A DNA stretch of 64,000 nucleotides. Origin: Neorhizobium alkalisoli (lineage in GTDB: Bacteria > Pseudomonadota > Alphaproteobacteria > Rhizobiales > Rhizobiaceae). Location of the stretch: the NCBI RefSeq assembly GCF_007829835.1, contig NZ_VIWP01000002.1:434001-498000 (forward strand). Direction: 5' to 3'. Shown here piece after piece: positions 55,942 through 63,552 of this stretch. The notes under the pieces were generated by a model. The model worked only from the letters and a program-made list of their open reading frames with translations, did not search any database and was not told the origin of the DNA. The first letter of the stretch is position 1; each line of letters starts with the position of its first letter. The translations under genes were made by a program, and so were the position numbers.

Positions 55942-57554
55942 CACGCGAACGCATCCACCTTTTCGACACGACCTTGCGCGACGGGCAGCAGACGCCCGGC
56001 GTCGACTTTTCCGTCGAGGACAAGATCGCGATTTCCGCCATGCTGGACGAATTCGGCTTCGATTATATCGAGGGCGGTTATCCCGGCGCCAATCCGACCG
56101 ACACGGCCTTCTTCGCGGAAAAACGTACGAAAAAGGCGAAATTCACCGCCTTTGGCATGACCAAGCGGGCCGGGATTTCGACCTCCAACGATCCGGGCCT
56201 TGCCACGCTTCTGCAGGCGAAGAGCGATGCGGTCTGTTTCGTGGCGAAAAGCTGGGATTATCACGTGCGCGTTGCGCTCGGCTGCACGAACGAAGAGAAC
56301 CTCGAATCGATACGGGACAGCGTCGCGGCGGCGAAGGACGCAGGCAAGGAACCGCTGGTCGATTGCGAACATTTCTTCGATGGTTTCAAGGCCAATCCCG
56401 ACTACGCGCTCGCCTGCGCCCGCACGGCTTACGACGCCGGCGCCCGCTGGATCGTGCTCTGTGACACCAATGGCGGCACGCAGCCGAACGAGGTACGCGA
56501 GATCGTTGCCGCCGTCATCGCAGCCGGCATTCCGGGCGGCTCGCTCGGCATCCATGCCCATGACGATACCGGCCAGGCGGTCGCCAACTCGCTGGCTGCG
56601 GTCGAGGCGGGCTGTCGGCAGGTGCAGGGCACACTGAACGGCATCGGCGAGCGCTGCGGCAATGCCAATCTCGTGACGCTGATCGGCACGCTCTGTCTGA
56701 AGGAGGCCTATGCCTCCCGTTTCGAGACCGCGATCGACCCGGAGCGGCTTTCGGGCCTGACGCGTCTGTCGCATGCCTTCGACGAGCTGCTCAATCGCTC
56801 GCCGAACCATCAGGCGCCCTATGTCGGCGCCTCGGCCTTCGCCACCAAGGCCGGCATCCATGCCTCGGCGCTGTTAAAAGATCCGCGCACCTACGAACAT
56901 GTGACGCCGGAAAGCGTCGGCAACTTTCGCAAGGTCATGGTGTCGGACCAGGGCGGCAAGTCGAATTTCATCAACGCCCTGAAGCGCCGCGGCATCGAGG
57001 TTTCCAAGGACGATCCGAAACTCGACCAGCTGATCTCGATCGTCAAGGAACGCGAGGCCTCGGGTTATGCCTATGAAGGCGCCGATGCGAGTTTTGAGCT
57101 GCTCGCTCGCAAGACGCTCGGCACCATTCCGGAATTCTTCTCGGTCGATGGGTTCCGCGTCATGGTCGAGCGCCGCTTCGACAGTTTTGGACGGGTGAAA
57201 ACCGTGTCGGAAGCGGTGGTCCGGATCGTCGTCGACGGCGTCATGCACATGTCGGTCGCGGAAGGCGACGGTCCGGTCAACGCGCTTGATCTGGCGCTGC
57301 GCAAAGATTTCGGCAAATACCAGAACGAGATCGACGACCTTGTGCTCGCCGATTTCAAGGTGCGTATCCTGAACGGCGGCACCGAGGCGATCACCCGCGT
57401 TCTGATCGAATCGACCGATTCGAGCGGCGTGCGCTGGTGGACGGTCGGCGTGTCGGAAAACATCATCGATGCTTCATTCCAGGCGCTGATGGATTCGGTG
57501 ATCTACAAGCTGATGAAGAACCGGGAACTGGCGGGACGGATTGCGGCGGAGTGA
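55938..57554 (+). CDS. cimA: (R)-citramalate synthase
   Basis: A 538-residue enzyme of the HMGL/LeuA family: N-terminal TIM barrel with FDTTLRDGQQTPG, metal-binding HAHDD, and a C-terminal LeuA-type regulatory domain (about 400-538). It would condense pyruvate and acetyl-CoA to citramalate, giving a threonine-independent route to isoleucine. I chose 55938 because it overlaps the GFA stop by ATGA; an ATG eight codons upstream is also in frame. Distinction from isopropylmalate or homocitrate synthase rests on overall family pattern. Confidence 0.88.
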   Translation: MTRERIHLFDTTLRDGQQTPGVDFSVEDKIAISAMLDEFGFDYIEGGYPGANPTDTAFFAEKRTKKAKFTAFGMTKRAGISTSNDPGLATLLQAKSDAVCFVAKSWDYHVRVALGCTNEENLESIRDSVAAAKDAGKEPLVDCEHFFDGFKANPDYALACARTAYDAGARWIVLCDTNGGTQPNEVREIVAAVIAAGIPGGSLGIHAHDDTGQAVANSLAAVEAGCRQVQGTLNGIGERCGNANLVTLIGTLCLKEAYASRFETAIDPERLSGLTRLSHAFDELLNRSPNHQAPYVGASAFATKAGIHASALLKDPRTYEHVTPESVGNFRKVMVSDQGGKSNFINALKRRGIEVSKDDPKLDQLISIVKEREASGYAYEGADASFELLARKTLGTIPEFFSVDGFRVMVERRFDSFGRVKTVSEAVVRIVVDGVMHMSVAEGDGPVNALDLALRKDFGKYQNEIDDLVLADFKVRILNGGTEAITRVLIESTDSSGVRWWTVGVSENIIDASFQALMDSVIYKLMKNRELAGRIAAE

Positions 57555-57566
57555 GCTGGCTCCAAT

Positions 57567-57706
57567 GATCTCCCCCCTTGTGGGGGAGATGTCACGATAG
57601 TGACAGAGGGGGGTGAGCAATGGTTCGGTAGATTAAGAGGTTAAGTTGGCGCAAGAGCACCCCCCTCTGCCCTGCCGGGCATCTCCCCCACAAGGGGGGA
57701 GATCGG
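57567..57706. repeat. Palindromic repeat, gatctcccccc family, copy 1
   Basis: A 140-base imperfect palindrome: GATCTCCCCCCTTGTGGGGG at the left and its reverse complement at the right end, each arm itself a hairpin. It lies between the convergent cimA and LysE-type genes and closely matches the element at 59335-59471. Confidence 0.82.
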
Positions 57707-57727
57707 AATGCCGCACCGCCCTACCCT

Positions 57728-58321
57728 TCAATGCACAAACACCGGATAGATCGAGGCAACCAGCAGGATCGCCATCGTCATATTGAACACCCTCAGCCGC
57801 CGGCCCACAGTCAGCCAGTGACGCAATGCGGTCCCCATAAATGTCCAGACGGCGTTCGAGCCCATGCCGATCGTCGAGAAGGCAAGGCCGATCACCAGCA
57901 TCGAAAGCACCGAGCGATCGGGCGCAAACAGCGTCATGGCCGAGAGGCCGGTTGCCCAGACTTTCGGATTGACCCATTGGAAAGCTGCGGCCTGCAGGAA
58001 AGTCAGCGGCTTACCCGGCGCAACACCCGCTTCCGGCGGTCTTGCATTGGCGATCTTCCAGGCGAGCCAGACGAGATATACGGCCGACGCGATTTTGAGT
58101 GCCGTTTCGAGGAAGGGCGCTGCCTTGAACACGGCCATCAGGCCGAACCCGGTCAGAAGGACGACGGCAAGCGCCCCGAGCGAAACGCCGAGCAGATGCG
58201 GGATCGACCGGCGGAAGCCAAAATTGGCGCCCGAGGTCATGACCATGATATTGTTGGGACCGGGCGTGATTGTCGCCGCGAAGACAAACCCCATCAGGGC
58301 GGGCAGGATTGCAGTTTCCAT
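57728..58321 (-). CDS. LysE/RhtB-family exporter, behind a trp-type attenuator
   Basis: A 197-residue membrane protein with about six helices and the LysE-superfamily signature TPGPNNIMVMTSG near the N-terminus. Family members export amino acids such as lysine, threonine or homoserine; some export aromatic compounds. The start at 58321 (METAILPALMG) follows GGAAAAGCG and lies 41 bases after an attenuator-like terminator. The upstream leader ORF with two Trp codons suggests control by charged tRNA-Trp, so the substrate or physiology may be tied to tryptophan. Substrate is inference. A longer start at 58354 would overlap the T-run region. Confidence 0.88.
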   Translation of the reverse strand: METAILPALMGFVFAATITPGPNNIMVMTSGANFGFRRSIPHLLGVSLGALAVVLLTGFGLMAVFKAAPFLETALKIASAVYLVWLAWKIANARPPEAGVAPGKPLTFLQAAAFQWVNPKVWATGLSAMTLFAPDRSVLSMLVIGLAFSTIGMGSNAVWTFMGTALRHWLTVGRRLRVFNMTMAILLVASIYPVFVH

Positions 58322-58362
58322 TCGCTTTTCCGTTCGGAAATCGGACGTGTTCATCGAGCCGG

Positions 58363-58484
58363 AAAAACAACAAGGCCGCCTCGATGCGGCGGCCCTGGTT
58401 GCACATGACACTGTTCATGACATCGCGGCGCCGCCTTCAGAGAAGCGGCCACCAACCGAGCATGGTTTTCGAAATCGTGTTCAT
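58363..58484 (-). promoter_or_regulatory. Transcription attenuator of trp type
   Basis: On the minus strand four segments can pair alternately. Segment 1 (58449-58442) pairs with 2 (58438-58430) in a hairpin of eight base pairs with one bulge. Segment 2, GGCGGC (58435-58430), is complementary to GCCGCC of segment 3 (58393-58388). Segment 3, GGCCGCC (58394-58388), pairs perfectly with segment 4, GGCGGCC (58380-58374), followed by TTGTTGTTTTT. The leader ORF stop lies in the 1:2 loop, as in E. coli trpL. Ribosome stalling at the Trp codons should free segment 2, form 2:3 and block the terminator. Confidence 0.8.
58437..58484 (-). CDS. Trp-rich leader peptide
   Basis: A 15-codon ORF encoding MNTISKTMLGWWPLL, with adjacent Trp codons at positions 11-12 and its TGA in the loop of hairpin 1:2. 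No Shine-Dalgarno sequence precedes it; instead the predicted transcription start of the promoter at 58520-58492 coincides with the ATG, so it may be translated from a leaderless mRNA. Leaderless trpL is known in Sinorhizobium meliloti, where the peptide is similar in size with three Trp codons, but there it precedes trpE(G). The tandem Trp codons and helix placement argue strongly against chance. Confidence 0.75.
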   Translation of the reverse strand: MNTISKTMLGWWPLL

Positions 58485-58491
58485 GGGGAAT

Positions 58492-58520
58492 TTCTAGCCA
58501 CAAATTTTTCCCGCCATCAA
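58492..58520 (-). promoter_or_regulatory. Promoter of the leader/LysE transcript
   Basis: On the minus strand TTGATG (58520-58515) and CTAGAA (58497-58492) are 17 bases apart, close to the rhizobial TTGAC-N17-CTATAT form. A start 6-8 bases downstream would fall on or next to the leader ATG at 58484. Confidence 0.55.
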
Positions 58521-58548
58521 GCGGTTTCAGAGTGTGCGGCGCAGCAAC

Positions 58549-59220
58549 CTATCGTTTCTGGCCGAGCCAGATGACATGTTTTGCGCCGCGCTTGCCATTG
58601 GCGCGGGTATGGATAACCTCGACCTCGAAACCGCCGCCCCGCAGCCGCCGGGTAAAACCCTCGTCGGGATGGGCCGACCAGACGGCGAGCACGCCACCAG
58701 GAGTTAAGGCCTCGCGGGCGGCGCCAAGGCCGGCGCCGCTGTAGAGCCGGTCGTTGGAGGCACGGGTCAGTCCGTCCGGGCCGTTGTCGACATCGAGAAG
58801 AATGGCGTCATAGGCGGCCTTCTTCGAGCGGATCAGTTCTGCGACGTCGCCGACATGGATATCGGTGCGCGGGTCGTCGAGACAGCCCTTGAACACATCC
58901 GCCATCGGCCCCCGCGCCCAGCTGACAACGGCCGGCACGAGTTCGGCGACGGTGACTTTTGCCTTTTCCGGCAGAACGGCGAGCGCGGCGCGCAACGTAA
59001 AGCCCATGCCGAGGCCACCGATCAGCATGGAAGGTGCCGCGCGGCTGGCGATCCTCTCCTGCGACAGCGTCGCCAGTGCCTCTTCCGAACCGCTCAGGCG
59101 GCTGTTCATCAGCTCGTTGGAGCCGAGCATGATCGAAAATTCCTGGCCGCGCTGCTTTAGGCGCAGTTCGCCGCCGTCACCGGGAATGGTCGCGCTGTCG
59201 AGCTGGATCCAGGGAAGCAT
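58549..59220 (-). CDS. Spermidine-synthase-like SAM-binding protein
   Basis: A 223-residue protein with a Rossmann methyltransferase-like fold: IGGLGMGFTLR (SAM/dcSAM glycine loop), AELVPAVVSW (acidic residue after strand 2) and DAILLDVDNGPDGL (aspartates after strand 4), matching the spermidine synthase-like family. Compared with true SpeE it lacks the N-terminal beta-domain's full length, so it is probably not a genuine polyamine synthase. The start at 59220 (MLPWIQLDS) has only a weak ribosome site. Transcribed toward the LysE leader. Confidence 0.8.
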   Translation of the reverse strand: MLPWIQLDSATIPGDGGELRLKQRGQEFSIMLGSNELMNSRLSGSEEALATLSQERIASRAAPSMLIGGLGMGFTLRAALAVLPEKAKVTVAELVPAVVSWARGPMADVFKGCLDDPRTDIHVGDVAELIRSKKAAYDAILLDVDNGPDGLTRASNDRLYSGAGLGAAREALTPGGVLAVWSAHPDEGFTRRLRGGGFEVEVIHTRANGKRGAKHVIWLGQKR

Positions 59221-59545
59221 TTTTGAAAGACACCTTATTGCCGAAGGGGTTCTCCTAGTCGCTTTCCGGGACGATTGGAATGGGTGGGTGGAAGCGGGGG
59301 CAGTGGCAAATGGATTGGAGGCGGTGCGGCAAAGGATCTCCCCCCTTGTGGGGGAGATGTCACGAAGTGACAGAGGGGGGTGTCGGCAGTTCCGCAAACT
59401 CAAGGTGAAAGGGGGCGCCCGGCGATCCCCCCCTCTGCCCTGCCGGGCATCTCCCCCACAAGGGGGGAGATCGGCTGGCGGCACGCCCTTCGCCCAAATG
59501 CGATTGCCCCGGGTCAGTACCGCAGCAAGGAAACCGTGCAGAGGT
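59221..59545. other. Intergenic region with repeat
   Basis: A 325-base gap mostly filled by the palindromic element at 59335-59471. The part at 59221-59334 should hold the promoter of the minus-strand spermidine-synthase-like gene; I see no clear hexamers or other gene. Confidence 0.4.
59335..59471. repeat. Palindromic repeat, gatctcccccc family, copy 2
   Basis: A 137-base element with the same inverted ends as 57567-57706 (GATCTCCCCCC...GGGGGGAGATC) and the same GATGTCACGA-AGTGACAGAG motif after the left arm. The two copies flank the LysE/spermidine-synthase-like pair, so recombination between them could delete or invert it. Confidence 0.85.
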
Positions 59546-60415
59546 TCAAACCTCGACCGGCACATAATAATCCACCGTCGAACCGGCCAGATTGACCGGC
59601 TTCGTGCCATCATAGCATTCGAAATCCGGCCCCCGCGCCAGCTTCACGCCGCTGGTCGGGATTAGTGTACCCCAGACCTCCTCCAGCGCCGCGGCAATCT
59701 GCAGGTGAACCGGGCCGCCATCGAAGGTGATGCGGAAGACGAGATAGGTGGCAGGCGCGATGACCCGTCGCTCGAAACCTTCGGGCAGAGCGGTATCGGG
59801 ACCGATCTCGACGCCCGCCAGATAATTCAGCGTGCCCTTGTCGCGGTCGATATCGGACACGACACCATAACTCATCGCCCCGCCCCGCTGGCCGGGGATC
59901 GGCACGGTATTCAGCAGCCGGGACCAGAGCTGCGGAATGTCGCTTTTGTCGGTCTCGCCGAAACGCCGGGCGGGGCCGGCGACGATAAAACCGTCGCGGG
60001 TGACGAGATCGGGCAGGCGCGTGACATTCGTGGTCGTCTTTGCAAGTGCGGTCATCGGATATTGTCCTTCCAGGGGTTCGATGGTGAAACCCCGGCGAAA
60101 ACGCGCCGGAGTGCTGCCGAACATCCGTTTGAAAGCTCGCGTGAATGCCTCCTGGGAGTCGAAACCGCTATCGAGCGCAAGCTCGACTAGTCGCAGATCC
60201 GGCTCTGCCAGCAGACGCCTGGCGCTTCGCACAAGCCGCCGTCCGCGCACATAATCCATCACCGTGCGACGGGTATGGGCGAGGAACATCCGCGAAAAAT
60301 GATAGGGGGAATAACCGGCGCGGGCAGCGATGAGGTCGAGCGTAAGCTCGTCATCGAGATGCTGCTCGATCCAGAGAATGATTTCGCGGACGATATGGAC
60401 GGGTTGGATGTTCAT
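59546..60415 (-). CDS. AraC-family regulator with GyrI-like effector domain
   Basis: A 289-residue regulator. Two helix-turn-helix motifs make up the N-terminal AraC domain (LTLDLIAARAGYSPYHFSRMF and LVELALDSGFDSQEAFTRAFKRMFG, residues about 20-110), followed by a C-terminal GyrI-like/effector-binding domain (about 125-289) as in Rob and SoxS-linked regulators. Such proteins bind small hydrophobic ligands, often drugs. Target genes are unknown; the gene stands alone, 82 bases after the PCMT-like gene on the same strand. Confidence 0.9.
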   Translation of the reverse strand: MNIQPVHIVREIILWIEQHLDDELTLDLIAARAGYSPYHFSRMFLAHTRRTVMDYVRGRRLVRSARRLLAEPDLRLVELALDSGFDSQEAFTRAFKRMFGSTPARFRRGFTIEPLEGQYPMTALAKTTTNVTRLPDLVTRDGFIVAGPARRFGETDKSDIPQLWSRLLNTVPIPGQRGGAMSYGVVSDIDRDKGTLNYLAGVEIGPDTALPEGFERRVIAPATYLVFRITFDGGPVHLQIAAALEEVWGTLIPTSGVKLARGPDFECYDGTKPVNLAGSTVDYYVPVEV

Positions 60416-60496
60416 GGCGCCACGATGATCGATTGCCGCCGAAGGTTCCTGACCGAAATTGCGGTGCCTTGGCGCGGTCCCTCATGGGTCACCGGC

Positions 60497-61369
60497 TCAA
60501 ACCTCGTCGAAGGACAGGCCCCATTCGTCTTCGCCATACCATTCCTGCCCGCCCGGTGGCTGCTGCCAGCGCAGGCTGCGAACACGGTAGGCGCGTTTCG
60601 ATGCAAAGGCCTGCGCCAGTCCTTCGTGACGGCCGGCCGGCGTTTCTTCCTGGCCGCGGACCCAGATGAAGGAAACCGGCTGCAGAAATCTTGCGCCAAG
60701 CCCCCTTGCCTGCCGGTCGATCATCAGAAAACCGCCGGCTTTGGTAAAAGCCTGCTCCCTGCCCTCGCGCCTGTCGGGAAAACCGAGCGGGAACAGAAGG
60801 CGGCCGGACATGGCGAGGTTTTCGATCCAGGCGGATGGCGGGTGGTCGAGCGCGAAATTGGCATAGATGACATCGGCATCCGCCTTCGGAAGCGCGGTCG
60901 CATCTCCCTCGATCACCTCGACATTTTGATAGGTTTTAAGATTTTCGCGCGCCCGCGCGGCCAATGACGCATCGTATTCGACAGCGAAAACCTTGCCGGA
61001 CGGGCCGACCAGTTCGGAGAGGATCGCGGCGTAATAACCGGTGCCCGTTCCCATATGGAACACTGTCTCACCTTCGCGGACATGAAGTGCATTGAGCGCG
61101 CCGGCATGCAGAGAGGGCATGCCGTTGTTGACGCCGCTATCTTTATCGAGGCCGACCAGAATGTCCTGATAGAGCGCCACGGGATCTGTGGATTGCAGTT
61201 CACGATAGCGGCTGAAATCGTGGAAATACCAGGGCGGCGGGCCGACAAAGTCCTCCCGCGCCACGCTGGCGAAAGCGTTCAGCAGGCGCGGGTTTTCCCT
61301 CACACCGGCCTTGGCAAAAATCTGGCGGGCATAGATCTGGCGATGCAGAGGTTGCTCGTCGAAGGTCAT
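60497..61369 (-). CDS. Protein-L-isoaspartate O-methyltransferase-like protein
   Basis: A 290-residue SAM-dependent methyltransferase. The PCMT-type glycine motif HMGTGTGYYAAILSELVG and VFAVEYDASLA identify the fold, with the substrate-side GVNNGMPSLHA upstream. True Pcm repairs isoaspartyl residues; this protein is longer and more divergent, so repair activity is uncertain. The ATG at 61369 (MTFDEQPLHR) follows GGGAGCGCG. It lies divergent from rarD. Confidence 0.83.
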   Translation of the reverse strand: MTFDEQPLHRQIYARQIFAKAGVRENPRLLNAFASVAREDFVGPPPWYFHDFSRYRELQSTDPVALYQDILVGLDKDSGVNNGMPSLHAGALNALHVREGETVFHMGTGTGYYAAILSELVGPSGKVFAVEYDASLAARARENLKTYQNVEVIEGDATALPKADADVIYANFALDHPPSAWIENLAMSGRLLFPLGFPDRREGREQAFTKAGGFLMIDRQARGLGARFLQPVSFIWVRGQEETPAGRHEGLAQAFASKRAYRVRSLRWQQPPGGQEWYGEDEWGLSFDEV

Positions 61370-61512
61370 GGCGCGCTCCCAAGGGTTGCGCCGCATGATG
61401 GCAGGATCGATGAGCGGGCTCAATCCTTGCTTCAACGGAATGAATTGGTCGGGCTGCGGCGATTGGTTTAGAGACAGCGGATAATCAAGAACAGACTGCC
61501 GGAAACACCCAG

Positions 61513-62463
61513 ATGTCCACCGATCACGCCGACACCGTCGCGGCACCGGCCGCTCCCGTCGCGGCTTCCGTTGCAACGCCTGCAAACGAAGATACGCCGC
61601 GCGGCTTCGCTTTCGGGCTCACGGCCTATTTCCTCTGGGGGTTCCTTCCCTTTTACCTGAAGGCGGTGGCGCATCTGCCGGCGCTTGAGGTTCTCGCCCA
61701 TCGCGCGCTCTGGTCCGTGCCGGTTGCCGGCATCGTGCTGCTTCTGCTCGGTCGCACGAAGGAGCTGAAGACGGCGTTCCGCACGCCGCGCATGCTCGGC
61801 ATGGCCTGCGTCACCGCGGCCTTCATCACCGGCAATTGGGGCATTTATGTCTGGGCCGTCGGTTCCGGCCATGCGCTCGATGCGGCGTTGGGTTATTTCA
61901 TCAATCCGCTGTTCAGCATCTTTCTTGCCGCCGTGATCCTGAAAGAAAAGCTGTCGCCGCTGCAGATCGCGGCGATCGGGCTTGCCTTTGTCGGCGTCGT
62001 CATTCTCACCTGGGGTGCCGGCGGCCTGCCCTGGGTCTCGCTGGCGCTGACCTTCACCTGGGGTTTTTACGCGCTGTTCCGCAAGACCTTGCCGATCGGG
62101 CCCAATCAGGGCTTTTTCCTCGAAGTGCTTCTGATCAGCATTCCGATGCTGCCCTATGTCATCTATCTCGAAGCGACCGGACAGGGGCATTTCCTCGCCG
62201 GCAACAGCTATGACACGGTGATCCTGGCGCTGGCCGGCATCGTCACCGCCGGGCCGCTGATGATCTATGCCAATGGCGCAAAGCTTCTAAAGCTCTCGAC
62301 CATCGGCATCATGCAATATATCGCGCCGACGATGATCTTTCTGATCGCGGTCTTTGCCTTCCACGAGGAATTGAGCGGCATAAAGCTCACGGCCTTCCTT
62401 TTCATCTGGGCGGCACTCGTGGTTTATACGACAGGCCTGCTGCGCCAGAAGCGCAGCGCCTGA
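61513..62463 (+). CDS. rarD: RarD-type EamA transporter
   Basis: A 316-residue drug/metabolite-superfamily permease with about ten membrane helices after a ~30-residue Ala/Thr-rich N-terminus. The RarD pattern is clear: GLTAYFLWGFLPFYLKAV at the first helix and the paired EamA repeats (NWGIYVWAV...GYFINPL). Substrate not established; RarD is linked to chloramphenicol sensitivity in Pseudomonas. It is followed 18 bases later by the cupin gene. Confidence 0.9.
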   Translation: MSTDHADTVAAPAAPVAASVATPANEDTPRGFAFGLTAYFLWGFLPFYLKAVAHLPALEVLAHRALWSVPVAGIVLLLLGRTKELKTAFRTPRMLGMACVTAAFITGNWGIYVWAVGSGHALDAALGYFINPLFSIFLAAVILKEKLSPLQIAAIGLAFVGVVILTWGAGGLPWVSLALTFTWGFYALFRKTLPIGPNQGFFLEVLLISIPMLPYVIYLEATGQGHFLAGNSYDTVILALAGIVTAGPLMIYANGAKLLKLSTIGIMQYIAPTMIFLIAVFAFHEELSGIKLTAFLFIWAALVVYTTGLLRQKRSA

Positions 62464-62481
62464 TCGGAGACTTTTTCAGAA

Positions 62482-62811
62482 ATGCAGATTTCAGACATTC
62501 CCTTTGGCACGACCGACTGGTCGGATGTCGAGCCGACCCACCACAAGGGCGAGACCGGCAGCGCCACCTGGCGGACCCGCAATTTCGGCGCGATCCGCGT
62601 GCGTATCGTCGAATACACGCCGGGTTACCTCGCCGACCACTGGTGCGTGAAGGGCCATATCCTGATGTGCCTCGAAGGCGAGCTGAACACCGAGCTGGAA
62701 GACGGCCGTACCTTCACGCTGAAACCCGGCATGAGCTATCAGGTGGCCGACAATGCCGAGCCGCACCGCTCCTCGACCGCGATCGGCGCAAAGCTCTTCA
62801 TCGTCGACTGA
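62482..62811 (+). CDS. DHCW-motif cupin-fold protein
   Basis: A 109-residue single-domain cupin. The family-defining region reads ADHWCVKGHILMCLEGEL and is followed by the second cupin motif GMSYQVADNAEPHRS. Metal-binding His residues are present but the function of this family is unknown. It follows rarD with GGAGA upstream of the ATG and probably forms an operon with it. Confidence 0.87.
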   Translation: MQISDIPFGTTDWSDVEPTHHKGETGSATWRTRNFGAIRVRIVEYTPGYLADHWCVKGHILMCLEGELNTELEDGRTFTLKPGMSYQVADNAEPHRSSTAIGAKLFIVD

Positions 62812-62879
62812 AACTCAGGTCTTTATTTTTCCGCACGTCTTCATCCCGAAACCGGTGACCACTTTCGGGAGACATGCGC

Positions 62880-63512
62880 TCAGCTTCTCTGCAGGGCAAG
62901 GTGCGCACCGAGCCCGACCAGAACCGCGCCGCCGGCCCGCTGTACCAGTTTCTGGGCCGTCGACGAGCGTTTCAGCCTTGCCATGACCAGTCCCGCCAGA
63001 AGCACGCTGACGAGATCGGCTATCGTGAACATGATGCTGACCACCGTTCCCAGAATGGTGAATTGCAGCCAGACCGGCAGGCTTGCCGCGCTGTCGACGA
63101 ATTGCGGCAGGAAGGCGAGGAAGAACAAAGCCGTCTTCGGGTTCAGGACCTCAACGACGATGCTTTCGAAAAAGGCCTTGCGGGCGGATTTCGGCAGGGC
63201 CTGCGGCGCATCCCCGGAGCCGTTCGACCGCGACCGGAAAAGCGAAATGCCGAGCCAGATCAGGTAGATCGCGCCGAAAAGCTTGACCAGCGCATAAGCG
63301 ACCGGCACGGCATGAAAAAGTGCCGACAGGCCGGCCGCGGCAGCAATGATATGGGCGTAGGAGCCGATATGGATGCCGAGCACCGCCATCAGCCCCGACC
63401 TGCGCCCACCCGCCATGGTGCGGGCCGCCACATAGAGCATGGCCGGCCCCGGCAGGAAGGCGAACAGCGCCGTGGTGATGAAGAAGGTGATCAACAGATC
63501 CATGCCCGGCAT
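62880..63512 (-). CDS. LysE-family translocator
   Basis: A 210-residue, six-helix exporter of the LysE/RhtB family with the N-terminal LPGPAMLYVAART and central VLNPKTALFFLAFLPQF signatures. Unlike the LysE-type gene at 57728 it has no attenuator; its start (MPGMDLLITFF) follows AAGGACAAAAAC and the LOG-family gene lies 40 bases upstream. Substrate unknown. Confidence 0.9.
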   Translation of the reverse strand: MPGMDLLITFFITTALFAFLPGPAMLYVAARTMAGGRRSGLMAVLGIHIGSYAHIIAAAAGLSALFHAVPVAYALVKLFGAIYLIWLGISLFRSRSNGSGDAPQALPKSARKAFFESIVVEVLNPKTALFFLAFLPQFVDSAASLPVWLQFTILGTVVSIMFTIADLVSVLLAGLVMARLKRSSTAQKLVQRAGGAVLVGLGAHLALQRS

Positions 63513-63552
63513 GTTTTTGTCCTTCGCTTGCCGCCTGTTTCGGCCTTACGCC

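Noticed and set aside
56200..56637. Plus-strand frame overlapping cimA in another frame
   Set aside because: It lies entirely within cimA, is Arg/Ser-rich, and has no ribosome site or homology.
62880..63512. Second attenuator upstream of the other LysE-family gene
   Set aside because: Only 40 bases separate it from the LOG-family gene and no leader ORF or alternating helices are present.
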